From a virus: a stretch of DNA of 50,328 nucleotides. The stretch spans positions 1 to 50,328 of the IMG/VR virus record IMGVR_UViG_3300022888_000001; one strand, given 5' to 3'. Under the pieces are notes generated by a model, which did not search any database, was not told the origin of the DNA, and saw nothing but the letters and a program-made list of their open reading frames with translations. Every line of letters starts with the position of its first letter. Positions within the stretch are counted from its first letter, which is position 1. Position numbers and translations under genes: made by a program. Of the stretch, positions 25,331 to 34,091 are shown in pieces.

Positions 25331-27475
25331 TTAAAGTTTAGGTTTCAAGACACATCTACAATTCGGATGTGCTGGAGGTGCATTGATCGCTTCGTAATTA
25401 GCCTTGAGCGGTGGCACTCCCGCGGGAACCTCTGTCACCACTCCATCAACTACCTTTTCAACAGGATCAGGGACCAGCTCTGCATTTAAGTCGATGAAGT
25501 TGTCTCCGGTTGGTACTGACTTCCCATCAAGTGTGGTGCAATACGGGCAAGCATCTCCCGCAGCATCCCACTCCACCTCCTCGATCCCGTCATTCTTATA
25601 AGCTTGTAACGCGCCTTGATTGACAGCTCTTATTGTTTCGGTACGAGCCACCATATCGGCGCGAAATGCGATTTTCTTTGTCAGTCCTTTCCCGACCCAT
25701 TCATCAAACTGAGCTTTTAATTTCTTGACCAGATCATTGTATGATATATCACTATCCAGCGCATCCTTGATTAATCTCCGAATCACTTCATCGGACGTAT
25801 CAGTGATTTTTCTTGCGAATTTAAACCCGTAATCATCAACGAATTTTTGCTGTGTTGCGTTTGTTATATCAAAGACAGTTCCAAGCTCGGCAGCAGCCAG
25901 AGTTGCAGCTTCGTCCAGTACCCCACCGAGTACCGGAGTCAGGTTTTTAATCGTTCCCTCGATCCAATCATCATATAAGCCATCGATGCGACCCTCAAGC
26001 TCTTTTATGAGGACCTTATCAATTTCATCTATACTATCAGCCTTTTTCCTGAGCTTCCCGACTTCACTCGCGAGCTTCGTGACATCTGCTTTTTCACTAT
26101 TGAACTCATCGATCATCGCGGATTCGATCTTACCTTTCCACGCTTCGGCAGCATTGCGTCGACCGACCACATCGGAGATTGCACTCACTCCGCTTGCTTT
26201 GAATTTTCGCGCATATGCACTGACAAGTTGATTGGCAGTGGAATCAACAGCATCAGCCGGGACGAGAACGAGGTTCATTGGCCTTACGAACGCATCACCG
26301 TTCTTTGTAGGATCAAGACCTTGAACAGTCCGTGCTTCATTTAGTGTCATAATTCCGGATGTGAAGTTTTCGCGAGCTTCGGTTCGGATCGTTTTGCGCT
26401 GTTCAGCAAGCGCGGTGACATCGGAGGTGTCGTATTTCAGATATATATTTTCATCAAAATCCGGGACGAGATGCTGATTCAGCAAATCCTCCAGCTCGCG
26501 GTATATCGGCTCAACACCATCCTCATATAAAGCGCGTCTGGCTTCCTTCGCATTATTAAAAGTATTGTACTTCAATCCAACCATCGCGAACACAGTTCCG
26601 GGAGGGACATGAAACATCCCGCAGATACGAGACTCGAGTTTATTTGTCAACTCGCTCATTTCAAGCTCTTGCATATTGAAACCGAAAGAGCTGACCTTCA
26701 TTCCTTCAGCGACAAATCCAACCTTGCCGCGAGACTCCTGACCAAACCTTGCTGACCACTGCGCTCTCAACCGGGTAATTTCATCCTCTGTCAGCTCACC
26801 GACACGCGCTGGCACTTCAACCATCGTTCCGGGTCCGACACCTTTATTCTCGAGGACTACCCGCACAAATTCTGTTGAAATATTATCTGTATCCACTTCA
26901 TGAAAACCCGGCTCGACCGGAGACATCCCGAAATAATCATCCAATGGATGAAACGTTTTGGAATGAATCATGTTTTCTGTCGGTATATCTCGCGTCCGCT
27001 GACCCGCTTTGTAAATATAGTGACTGATAAACCCACTATCTAAAGTTTTTATCGTTACACGATCCGGTCTCAAAGTCCACAGTTCCGCAACCTTCCCCGC
27101 CCTCGACCGTACCTTCTCAATATATTTATTTCCAGCGATCAGCCCATAAGAAAGAAAGTCCCGCCAAAATTCATAGCGAGTTGAGAATTCATTCGGGGCA
27201 TTAAGGATGTTTTGAAGTTGGTGATCCGGAAGCTCTTGATTATCGGTTTTTGAATAGACTCTGAGTTTTCCCTCGACGAATATATTAGTGATGGCATCGA
27301 TGCAGATCTTGACCAGCACATTAGTCATATATGCCTGTTTGGATACACTCGAGTAATTAACTGGTTCGATCTGGCTTCCCGGAGATGATGGGAAGTACAT
27401 GTCCGATGAACCTCGCGAAGAAGCGGACACCTTTTCTTCGATGATTTTTTTGCCCAACCAAGACCAAAAACTCAT
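25331..27475 (-). CDS. Portal protein fused to a MuF-type minor head domain
   Basis: 714 residues from the ATG at 27475, which overlaps the terminase stop (ATGA). Residues ~1-400 are an HK97-type portal (FEFWRDFLSYGLIAGNKYIEK-like segment, LRPDRVTIK, MFHVPPGTVFAM). A helical linker follows, and the last ~130 residues carry the Mu gpF/head-morphogenesis signature: ARTETIRAVNQGALQAYK, EWDAAGDACPYCTTLDGK and AHPNCRCVL, with paired Cys and His as in the family. The MuF domain normally rides on the portal, so fusion keeps one copy per subunit. Confidence 0.92.
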   Translation of the reverse strand: MSFWSWLGKKIIEEKVSASSRGSSDMYFPSSPGSQIEPVNYSSVSKQAYMTNVLVKICIDAITNIFVEGKLRVYSKTDNQELPDHQLQNILNAPNEFSTRYEFWRDFLSYGLIAGNKYIEKVRSRAGKVAELWTLRPDRVTIKTLDSGFISHYIYKAGQRTRDIPTENMIHSKTFHPLDDYFGMSPVEPGFHEVDTDNISTEFVRVVLENKGVGPGTMVEVPARVGELTEDEITRLRAQWSARFGQESRGKVGFVAEGMKVSSFGFNMQELEMSELTNKLESRICGMFHVPPGTVFAMVGLKYNTFNNAKEARRALYEDGVEPIYRELEDLLNQHLVPDFDENIYLKYDTSDVTALAEQRKTIRTEARENFTSGIMTLNEARTVQGLDPTKNGDAFVRPMNLVLVPADAVDSTANQLVSAYARKFKASGVSAISDVVGRRNAAEAWKGKIESAMIDEFNSEKADVTKLASEVGKLRKKADSIDEIDKVLIKELEGRIDGLYDDWIEGTIKNLTPVLGGVLDEAATLAAAELGTVFDITNATQQKFVDDYGFKFARKITDTSDEVIRRLIKDALDSDISYNDLVKKLKAQFDEWVGKGLTKKIAFRADMVARTETIRAVNQGALQAYKNDGIEEVEWDAAGDACPYCTTLDGKSVPTGDNFIDLNAELVPDPVEKVVDGVVTEVPAGVPPLKANYEAINAPPAHPNCRCVLKPKL

Positions 27476-28704
27476 GATATGAAAGCCTTCTGGCGCGGTT
27501 TGCCGAGATGGGTCCATAACGCGTATCTCTCACCGTCCATTAAATGATCGTGTTCTTTCAATGGTTCATCCAGCGGATTTTTGTTTTTGTCGACTTTCCA
27601 CTTGTAGGTCTCTTTCTCATTGTTGTAATCAATGTTACTTTCATGGGAATAGATCTCTAATGTCTTAACGAAGTCAATGCCAGCCCTGACAGATCCCGGA
27701 CCCTTGTTTGCCGGATGCGCATTATATCCGGCTCTGTAAATCGTTTCAATTCGGTCCGGCTCTGCACTATCGCAATATATGGGTTCGGTAGACTTAATTC
27801 CAAACGATGGGAACATATCAATTAAATCTTTTGTGGTTAAACCGGGTCGATATACCAATTGCTCCACGTAAACAGCCCCATCTTTCAGCCCATACCTGCA
27901 CAATCCCATCGGTAATGAATAGTTGAAATCAAGCCCATATATGATCTCATCAAACGAGTCTGGATAGCTTGCCAGTAAGGTCGGAGGTGCATAGATGATC
28001 CCGGTTAAATCACCCCACTGAGCCAGACCATAAATCTCATAATACTCAATATCTCGATGTTTCAGGTCATTAATCTTGTCAATATCTGACTGATCAAGAA
28101 ATTTATTATCGAGAAATGTTGTTATAAGTACTTTCGATCTCGGATCATGCTTATCGAAGAACCGCTTCTTCAGGTGATGCATCCGAGATATCGGATTAAA
28201 TGTTAATATTATTTGCTTATATGATTTAGTCCTTCCGCGAAGTCTCAAGTCGACTTGGACGAGATCCTGCGCTGAAAACTCTGTCGCTTCCTCAACCCAT
28301 ATCGAGGTGATGTTCGTAATAGATTTTAATTTTTCGCTGTCATCCAGCCCGGAGAATATTATCTGATTGTCATTCAACAGACACGTAATCGTCATGTCTG
28401 ATTTGTTATACGAGAACAGAGTCTCCATGTTCCATCGTCGTATAGTATCCAGCACCTGAGCAAAAGATGAGTAGCGAATTGTCGCGCCCACCTTCCTCAG
28501 ACATAAAATCTTATGATTCGGCTCGCATATTACCCGCTTGACAACCTTATCAGCAGCGAACACCGATTTCCCGGACATCGCGCCACCCATAAGCACGAGC
28601 CACGGTTTCTTATTCCAGAATAACGGGTAATACTTATCATTCGAGACATTGGCTAAATCGTCAAAGCTTACATGTATATCTTGATTAGCCATCCTCTTCA
28701 GCAT
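27472..28704 (-). CDS. terL: Terminase large subunit
   Basis: 410 residues. Walker A GGAMSGKS (40-47), Walker B SIWVEEATE, coupling motif LTFNP, and RNase H-like nuclease acids in GLDFNYS, YCDSAEPD and HDHLMDGERYA. It packages DNA into the prohead with the portal. The start could be the ATG at 28704 or one at 28692; both overlap the small subunit and neither has a clear ribosome site. Confidence 0.93.
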   Translation of the reverse strand: MLKRMANQDIHVSFDDLANVSNDKYYPLFWNKKPWLVLMGGAMSGKSVFAADKVVKRVICEPNHKILCLRKVGATIRYSSFAQVLDTIRRWNMETLFSYNKSDMTITCLLNDNQIIFSGLDDSEKLKSITNITSIWVEEATEFSAQDLVQVDLRLRGRTKSYKQIILTFNPISRMHHLKKRFFDKHDPRSKVLITTFLDNKFLDQSDIDKINDLKHRDIEYYEIYGLAQWGDLTGIIYAPPTLLASYPDSFDEIIYGLDFNYSLPMGLCRYGLKDGAVYVEQLVYRPGLTTKDLIDMFPSFGIKSTEPIYCDSAEPDRIETIYRAGYNAHPANKGPGSVRAGIDFVKTLEIYSHESNIDYNNEKETYKWKVDKNKNPLDEPLKEHDHLMDGERYALWTHLGKPRQKAFIS

Positions 28705-29116
28705 CTTCCGGTGGATCTGGCTCAGACACCGAGTAATTGGATTTCAAATTCACATTGTGAGTGTCCTGCTTACCCCATCGGGCAGGGAATCGTCGCTCTA
28801 ACATCGCAATCGCAGCTCGCCAGTCGCCTTTCGCTTCCTTGCGGACCTGTGCAACCAACCCGACCTCGGAGTCAGCAATTGCCTTTTGCATCATCTCGTT
28901 AAACCTTGCGTATTTATACAGAGGATGCTTGCTCAGCAGCGTCCCGTCTCGCTCGGATTCTTCGACAGCTCGCTTCCCTTTCCTGTCCCAATCGTAAAAA
29001 GTGTTGTGATTTACCCCGGCATATTCGCACGCGGTCGTGATGTAATTCCCTGCGACAATCGCCTTGACGAGATTGTCCTTGTTCTTCTTGGTGAATTTGC
29101 GATCTTTATTTGCCAT
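28685..29116 (-). CDS. terS: Terminase small subunit
   Basis: 143 residues. N-terminal helix-turn-helix (KNKDNLVKAIVAGNYITTACEYAGVNHNTFYDWDRKGK), a central helical region for oligomerisation, and a C-terminal tail starting at MLERRFPARWG, all typical of TerS. It recognises the packaging site and feeds TerL (family knowledge). It overlaps the upstream methyltransferase by 11 bases. Confidence 0.88.
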   Translation of the reverse strand: MANKDRKFTKKNKDNLVKAIVAGNYITTACEYAGVNHNTFYDWDRKGKRAVEESERDGTLLSKHPLYKYARFNEMMQKAIADSEVGLVAQVRKEAKGDWRAAIAMLERRFPARWGKQDTHNVNLKSNYSVSEPDPPEDAEEDG

Positions 29117-30356
29117 TGGTCAGCACCGGGGTTAATCCCATGTCTGCCATTCGTTGAAGAGTCACCGCAACATATTTCGGGTCGATCTCCATTCCGTAAC
29201 AGATGCGAGAATTGTTTTCACACGCGACCATCGTGCTGCCTGAGCCGATGAATGGATCTAACACGCTCTTTGCTTTTGGATTATGCCTGATTCCCATTTC
29301 AATTAATTCAACAGGCTTGATTGTGGGATGCATTTCGCTGACACTTGGTCTTTTGCACTCCCACACATTCGTTAACGTCCGGTCAGATGTAAACGTTGAT
29401 CCAGACTTATTCCATCCAAACCAGCACGGCTCATATTTAGTGTGATATTTGCCTCGTCCGAGAACCATTCGATCTTTAACCCATATAATGGTCCCGCTGT
29501 TGTGGAACATATTGTCGAGGACAGTAAACATTATTCGACCATCTGCACCCTGCGCACCGAATGAGTAGATAACACCATCACACACGCGCTTTACACTCTG
29601 GAATGACTGCCTTATGAATTCAGCAAAATCCTTGCTGCTCATTTTATCGTTTTCGATTGTCCTGCCCGGCGTGTTATTCCAAGATGGGTGATTTGTGTCA
29701 GATCCGTAATTGACATTGTACGGAGGATCGGTGAAAGTCATCCCTGCTTTCTTGCCTGCCATTAACAGATCAACATCTGCATCAACCCGGCAATCACCAC
29801 AGATTATACGATGCGATCCATTACAGGATTCAGACCCAATCTCCCAAACCTGACCGGATTCTGTTTTCCAAGTATCCTGCAGCTCGGCAGCTTTGTCCAC
29901 GCGCGGGACAGGATCTTTGGATTGCTCACCCGATGAAATGCCGACAATAACATCGTTGTCCTGAGCAATATCCACGATGAGATCATTAATATCTTTGTTG
30001 TCAGAATCTATACTGTCGAGAAGATCTTTCAATAAGTCATCGTCTGTTGTCGCCATGCTCCCTATCGGGTCAAACGTTGCCAGCATCAGGTCCTGCTCGG
30101 CTGGGGTGAGGTCTAATACAAGAATCGGCACTTCAGTCTCGGCTGACACTTCCTTCCGAAGATGCCCGTCGATAATCATCAGCCCTTTGGGAGTCTCAAC
30201 GACCTTGATGGCATCTGCATACCCGATCTCGCCGAGGATGGATTTCATCGCGGTCTTTTGCTTCGCGGGATGCTTGCGCCAGTTTAGAGGGTTGTCGATA
30301 AGTTCGGATGCTTTAACGGTACGATACGCCTTGATCCGGTTTTTAGGATTAGGTAT
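29106..30356 (-). CDS. ParB-like domain fused to an adenine/cytosine-N4 DNA methyltransferase
   Basis: 416 residues if started at ATA (30356). The ParB-like N-terminus (KASELIDNPLNWRKHP, then GYADAIKV and MIIDGHLRKE) begins well before the first ATG at 30248, and no ATG, GTG or TTG lies between the in-frame stop and it, so an ATA start with a GGAG site six bases upstream is proposed. The methyltransferase has DPPYNV (motif IV, near residue 210) and a C-terminal DPFIGSGST (motif I), a beta-class order. It likely modifies phage DNA against host restriction. It is the first gene after the promoter at 30414-30442. Confidence 0.82.
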   Translation of the reverse strand: MPNPKNRIKAYRTVKASELIDNPLNWRKHPAKQKTAMKSILGEIGYADAIKVVETPKGLMIIDGHLRKEVSAETEVPILVLDLTPAEQDLMLATFDPIGSMATTDDDLLKDLLDSIDSDNKDINDLIVDIAQDNDVIVGISSGEQSKDPVPRVDKAAELQDTWKTESGQVWEIGSESCNGSHRIICGDCRVDADVDLLMAGKKAGMTFTDPPYNVNYGSDTNHPSWNNTPGRTIENDKMSSKDFAEFIRQSFQSVKRVCDGVIYSFGAQGADGRIMFTVLDNMFHNSGTIIWVKDRMVLGRGKYHTKYEPCWFGWNKSGSTFTSDRTLTNVWECKRPSVSEMHPTIKPVELIEMGIRHNPKAKSVLDPFIGSGSTMVACENNSRICYGMEIDPKYVAVTLQRMADMGLTPVLTNGK

Positions 30357-30413
30357 ATTTGACTCCGGTTTTTGTTGACGGTTTGGAAAGTGACGAAACG
30401 TTTAGATACTTTG

Positions 30414-30442
30414 AATTTACAAATTATTTCGGCTTCTGTCAA
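30414..30442 (-). promoter_or_regulatory. sigma70-like promoter for the packaging/head operon
   Basis: TTGACA (30437-30442), 17-bp spacer, TAAATT (30414-30419) on the minus strand, directly downstream of a strong hairpin terminator. It gives a leader of about 50 bases before the ParB-methyltransferase start. Confidence 0.7.
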
Positions 30443-30454
30443 GTGCGGTAACTG

Positions 30455-30498
30455 AAAAAGCAGTTTGCAAGATCTGAGGAGATCCTACAAACTGCTTT
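30455..30498 (-). terminator. Rho-independent terminator after the lipoprotein gene
   Basis: 11-bp stem AAAGCAGTTTG/CAAACTGCTTT (30457-30467 with 30488-30498) capped by an inner GATCT/AGATC hairpin, with a five-T run on the minus strand (30455-30459). It insulates the lipoprotein unit from the promoter 13 bases downstream. Confidence 0.8.
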
Positions 30499-30542
30499 AG
30501 TTTAAGGGTTTGAAGAAATACTGTGTCCAGAAAATAAATCTC

Positions 30543-31010
30543 CTATTCTGGATCTGGACCGAAGTAGTAACAATCTTCCAGATCCATGTTGTAGAACACA
30601 ATATCGTCAAGACTGTCCAACCCCGGTGACCTAATTGTTTCATCCTCACTGATTACACCTGTTGTACTCCAATCTAATGATGTATAAGTTTGATCTCCAG
30701 AAACCCAATGAATCACAACAGATCCAGTAGATAGGGGATCAACTTTCACAATAGGGGCCAATCCCGGGGTCTCCACCATCAGGGCTAAAAGTTCTGTTTC
30801 AATTTCGTCCATTTCGTCTTCTACTGGCCACCACCACGCAAGCCTTGCTACTCCATCGTACACTACATCAATTTCTTGTGGTTTGATGATAGATGGTGCA
30901 GCTTCCCGGGCAATACCAGTGTCTACCGTTGGGCTCATCGGATCAGTTGTCGAACATCCGACGACTCCAATCATAATTAACAAACAGAATACTACGGTCA
31001 ATCTTCTCAT
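30543..31010 (-). CDS. Phage lipoprotein
   Basis: 155 residues with a clear lipoprotein signal: MRRLTVVFCLLIMIGVVGC with the lipid-anchored C19 in a VVGC box, followed by S-T-T (no Asp at +2, so outer-membrane sorting is plausible). The mature part has Trp-rich WWWPVEDEMDEIE and an acidic end. Phage lipoproteins often block superinfection or receptor use, but no known family is recognised. It has its own terminator, like an expressed 'moron' gene. Confidence 0.75.
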   Translation of the reverse strand: MRRLTVVFCLLIMIGVVGCSTTDPMSPTVDTGIAREAAPSIIKPQEIDVVYDGVARLAWWWPVEDEMDEIETELLALMVETPGLAPIVKVDPLSTGSVVIHWVSGDQTYTSLDWSTTGVISEDETIRSPGLDSLDDIVFYNMDLEDCYYFGPDPE

Positions 31011-31032
31011 GCGTTACCTCATTGGTTTATGG

Positions 31033-31347
31033 TTATTCCCTGTTTTCAGGGATGTTATTTTTCTCTGACTCTATACATAACTCTGGATTAAAATCAGGGT
31101 GTTCACAACAATTAGAGTTGTGCTCCCCATCTCTCCCATCACACATAAAACACTCATTTTCCCATCCAACGCACACATTTTCACCCGTGATATTTTCAAC
31201 AAACTCCTTGAATTCACTTTTTATATTCTCACGATCATCCTCACCAATAACATCGTCAAAGATTACTCTTATAATCCCTGAAGATGTTTGGTTATCCCCA
31301 AATGGATAATCGACGTGTGCTATTAATTCGGGTATTTCCTTACTCAC
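31033..31347 (-). CDS. Cys-containing hypothetical protein
   Basis: 104 residues from a GTG at 31347 with an AAGGAGG site; the longer frame reaching 31374 lacks one. After an N-terminal alpha/beta-like part (IIRVIFDDVIGEDDRENIK) the C-terminus has a Cys/His cluster (CVGWENECFMCDGRDGEHNSNCCEHPD in separate motifs CFMC and NCC) suggestive of zinc binding. Unknown function. Confidence 0.65.
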   Translation of the reverse strand: MSKEIPELIAHVDYPFGDNQTSSGIIRVIFDDVIGEDDRENIKSEFKEFVENITGENVCVGWENECFMCDGRDGEHNSNCCEHPDFNPELCIESEKNNIPENRE

Positions 31348-31361
31348 AACTCCTCCTTTTT

Positions 31362-31718
31362 TTATTCCTCGCAATCGGCACGGGGGTTGTTTTCAGTCCA
31401 ATCGTAAATGGCTTCAGATTTTGTGTCAAAGTATGTCGTCGCCCTGTCGCAATAATTACATTTCACAAAGTAGTGATTGCCGTCTGTGAGACCTATTATA
31501 CCTCTACCCTTTTCACAACTACAACATAATGTCTCAGCTTTAACTTGGTGTACAACAGCCACTTTGTTCGGTTCAGGTTCTGGGTCAAGTTCGCCCGATT
31601 CGATTGCGTATATGATGCTACCTAATCCAATAACCCTGCAATCATCCTCATCAGGGAACTGATCAAAATCGTGAGATTTCACCCACTCCAGCAACTTCTT
31701 CTTGTCAACTACACTCAT
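31362..31718 (-). CDS. Lar-like restriction alleviation protein
   Basis: 118 residues from the ATG at 31718 (TGGAG site); the frame upstream to 31766 has no ribosome site. The C-terminal half fits the Lar family pattern: a CCSC knuckle, NHYFVKCNYCDRAT, then SEAIYDWTENNPR, equivalent to the usual 'EAIEAWNRR'. Lar of Rac prophage modulates type I restriction; here the neighbours are three methyltransferases, which supports an anti-restriction role (inference). Confidence 0.7.
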   Translation of the reverse strand: MSVVDKKKLLEWVKSHDFDQFPDEDDCRVIGLGSIIYAIESGELDPEPEPNKVAVVHQVKAETLCCSCEKGRGIIGLTDGNHYFVKCNYCDRATTYFDTKSEAIYDWTENNPRADCEE

Positions 31719-31770
31719 TTCTTTTTCTCCAATTGTTTTACACATTCCTGATTCAGCCAAAGGCACTCTA

Positions 31771-32223
31771 TCAAAGCTTCAGTCTCTCGTTTTTTTCTGT
31801 CTTGGCACACATGGATGAGACTTTAAGCTTTTCTGGCGAACTGCCGTTAAAGATAACCAGCATGCTTGGATGATTTGACCTCGACGGTTGTTCCCCTTTT
31901 CTCACGAAATTGATTCGCCCATTAACAAATCTTATCTCATCTGCAGCCATACAAAACCGATGAAACCATTTGCGATCTGTCCGGTTTGCAGGTAGAAGCA
32001 TAACTACAACAACATTATTTTTCCGTGATTCATAGCGAGCTTTTTCAATCCATTTGTCGATTGCTGAATATGGTGGATTACAGAACACGATCTCATCCAC
32101 CCACGATCGCGTCAATCCATCAACGATCGGATTCTCTGAAAGCGGACACGGATCCAGTGTGAAGCTAAACTCCCTATCCAGCCTATCGTAGAAATCTTTT
32201 GGGGTTTGCCAGTGGTCACTCAT
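31771..32223 (-). CDS. dam: Phage Dam-type adenine-N6 DNA methyltransferase
   Basis: 150 residues, matching the short phage Dam family (Dam, PF05869-like): WQTPKDFYDRLDREFSFTLDPC at the start, NPPYS catalytic motif at 49-52, VVVMLLPANRTDRKWFH and the FVRKGEQPSRSNHPSMLVIF end. GATC is the usual target for the family, and this genome shows many GATC sites by eye. The N-terminal AdoMet motif is reduced, as usual for this family. Confidence 0.9.
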   Translation of the reverse strand: MSDHWQTPKDFYDRLDREFSFTLDPCPLSENPIVDGLTRSWVDEIVFCNPPYSAIDKWIEKARYESRKNNVVVVMLLPANRTDRKWFHRFCMAADEIRFVNGRINFVRKGEQPSRSNHPSMLVIFNGSSPEKLKVSSMCAKTEKNERLKL

Positions 32224-32902
32224 TTAACAATCGTTCTTTGCAAATTTTCACATCACCCTGCTCAATCTCTATCCCGATGCATCGACGGTCGAGACTCTTC
32301 GCGGCCACGAGAGTGCTACCGGACCCGGCAAATGGATCGAATACCATATCACCGACATCAGAGTGTTTCTCAATACACCGCTTCAGCAGGTCGACGGGTT
32401 TCTGGTTCTGGTGAATCTGCTTTTTTCCCACGACCCGATCAAACTCCCATACATCGGTCAGACGCTTCCCATTATAGAGCGTCCGTCCTTTGTGAACAAG
32501 GAATATTATCTCGTACTGATATCCGAAAGCCCCGAAGAGGTCTCCGGCAGTATGCGAGTTCTTTTTCCAGATTATCATGTTCTTGATTTTGAAGAATCGC
32601 TCGAGTTGCTGCTTGAAAAAATCCACATGATCCCACGAGCAGAACATATACATCGCAGAGTTTAGTTTCATCACCCGGTTTAGTTCGGGCATGATATCGA
32701 TAATAAGCTGTTTGTCGGTATCGCCCTTGATCCGCTTGCAGAACCTGTGCGATTTATCCTTCCTCCGGTTAGTCTTGTATTTCTTGTATGGCGGATCAGT
32801 AACAATCAAATTCACCGACCCACCGGGAAGCAATTTCGTCACCTCCCGGCAATCACCCTGCATGATCTGGTAGCTATCAGCGTTTATCATGACCTCACTC
32901 AC
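32216..32902 (-). CDS. DNA methyltransferase (N6-adenine/N4-cytosine, beta class)
   Basis: 228 residues. DPPYKKY (motif IV, residues 36-39) comes before the AdoMet site DPFAGSGST near the C-terminus, a beta-class order. The spacing and total length suit a small phage MTase with a short target-recognition region. Overlaps the Dam gene start by 8 bases; with it and the ParB-MTase it forms a late modification set. Confidence 0.92.
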   Translation of the reverse strand: MSEVMINADSYQIMQGDCREVTKLLPGGSVNLIVTDPPYKKYKTNRRKDKSHRFCKRIKGDTDKQLIIDIMPELNRVMKLNSAMYMFCSWDHVDFFKQQLERFFKIKNMIIWKKNSHTAGDLFGAFGYQYEIIFLVHKGRTLYNGKRLTDVWEFDRVVGKKQIHQNQKPVDLLKRCIEKHSDVGDMVFDPFAGSGSTLVAAKSLDRRCIGIEIEQGDVKICKERLLNE

Positions 32903-33285
32903 AAATTACTCGGAAAGTCATCTTGAGCAGAAGCACTTATAAACTTCTGCGTCTCTTCTTTTTTCCTTAAAAACCGGACAATCTTATTTTGCATCTCGGT
33001 CTTAGAGCAATGACCATGATCGTTACTCGGAACATACAACCCGCAGGGAATCCACAACCGACCACGTTCATCAACCTCCCATTGACTCGGATCAATATGG
33101 TTCAAATGCTCATGGCTTGGATGATACCACTCCTCGAACACCCCAAGCTTTGCATTGAATCTAAAAACCCACAACAACCCGTCGCGCCAGCTCTCGTATG
33201 ATTCGGAATCCTCGATCTTTCCGCTTTCGTCCATGAAATGCTCCTGCTGACTGACCGAGCTTTCGTCAAATATTACTAAGTACAT
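32899..33285 (-). CDS. Hypothetical protein
   Basis: 128 residues from the ATG at 33285 with a GAGGGTCAAA leader; a frame extending to 33315 would add only a Lys-rich stretch. Trp-rich (ESWRDGLLWVFRF, EEWYHPSHEHL) and HxH-like motifs; no family recognised. Overlaps the methyltransferase start by four bases. Confidence 0.65.
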   Translation of the reverse strand: MYLVIFDESSVSQQEHFMDESGKIEDSESYESWRDGLLWVFRFNAKLGVFEEWYHPSHEHLNHIDPSQWEVDERGRLWIPCGLYVPSNDHGHCSKTEMQNKIVRFLRKKEETQKFISASAQDDFPSNL

Positions 33286-33329
33286 TTTGACCCTCTTTTT
33301 TTTCTTCCCCACCACTGGGGCAATCCATC

Positions 33330-33362
33330 CTCAACCACTGACAGTGTTGAGTTTTTATTTTT
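33330..33362 (+). terminator. Hairpin with T-run on the plus strand
   Basis: CTCAAC(C)ACTG pairs with CAGTGTTGAG (one bulge), followed by TTTTTATTTTT on the plus strand. Genes on both sides run on the minus strand, so it would stop antisense transcription, or it may be a leader hairpin for the gene starting at 33285. Confidence 0.4.
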
Positions 33363-33411
33363 GATCTTTTTACTGAATGGATGCTGAAATCACCCGCTTC
33401 AATTCTACGAA

Positions 33412-33738
33412 TCAGAGTCTCGTTATCAGAATCGAGAATTGTTTAATATAATCCATCAGCAAATCGCGGTCGATATCTGATTCATCAAAAACACAAAGTA
33501 TATCTCTCAATGCGTCAGCGACAACTGGCTCCGATGATCCCATCAACACCCTTATGTAATCAATTATTTGACTAGCATCACTCATCCCGCCTTGATCAGT
33601 ATTAAAATATCCTGACTTTATGACATTTAAGATATTCTTTAACTCCTGAGCAACTGGACCATCCCCAAAATGTCCACATCGTTTGACTATAAAATCAGTG
33701 ATTTCTTTTCTACTAATATCTGGCATGCGATTTTTCAT
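33412..33738 (-). CDS. Hypothetical helical protein
   Basis: 108 residues, acidic and helical (EITDFIVKRCGHFGDGPVAQELKNILNVI). Its ATG overlaps the GroES stop (ATGA). Unknown. Confidence 0.65.
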   Translation of the reverse strand: MKNRMPDISRKEITDFIVKRCGHFGDGPVAQELKNILNVIKSGYFNTDQGGMSDASQIIDYIRVLMGSSEPVVADALRDILCVFDESDIDRDLLMDYIKQFSILITRL

Positions 33739-34046
33739 CGCTGCTCCGTATGAATTGTCACATGATCTACCAATTTTGCATACACTTCTTTAATTTTCAC
33801 GATGACATAATCCTCGCCATCGTGCGTTATTGGAGTTCCTCCACCGTACCTCCGCCAGACAACTTTGTCACCCGGTTTGATCGGGGTACGTCTGACCTCG
33901 GGATGCTTACCGAGTGCCATTATAATCCCGGTTTGCGGTATTTGTTTCACCCGCTCTTGAATCTGGATCAACCTGTGCTGGTTAAGATCCATCTCAACTG
34001 GTTTGACGATGACGCGCTTTCCAAGTGGCGTTAAACCGAACTTCAT
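33735..34046 (-). CDS. GroES-like co-chaperonin
   Basis: 103 residues. TPLGKRVIVKPVE corresponds to the GroES N-terminal strand, GIIMALGK to the strand after the mobile loop, KPGDKVVWRRYGGGT and DGEDYVIVKIKEVYA to the roof and C-terminal strands. The residues between (~19-38, RLIQIQERVKQIP) form the mobile-loop position and contain a hydrophobic LIQI where GroES has IVL. Like T4 gp31, it could replace host GroES on GroEL during capsid folding (inference). Part of the late operon. Confidence 0.87.
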   Translation of the reverse strand: MKFGLTPLGKRVIVKPVEMDLNQHRLIQIQERVKQIPQTGIIMALGKHPEVRRTPIKPGDKVVWRRYGGGTPITHDGEDYVIVKIKEVYAKLVDHVTIHTEQR

Positions 34047-34091
34047 TTCAGCCTCTCTCGTGTAAGGTTTTGTGTTATTTGTGTAAAGTTA

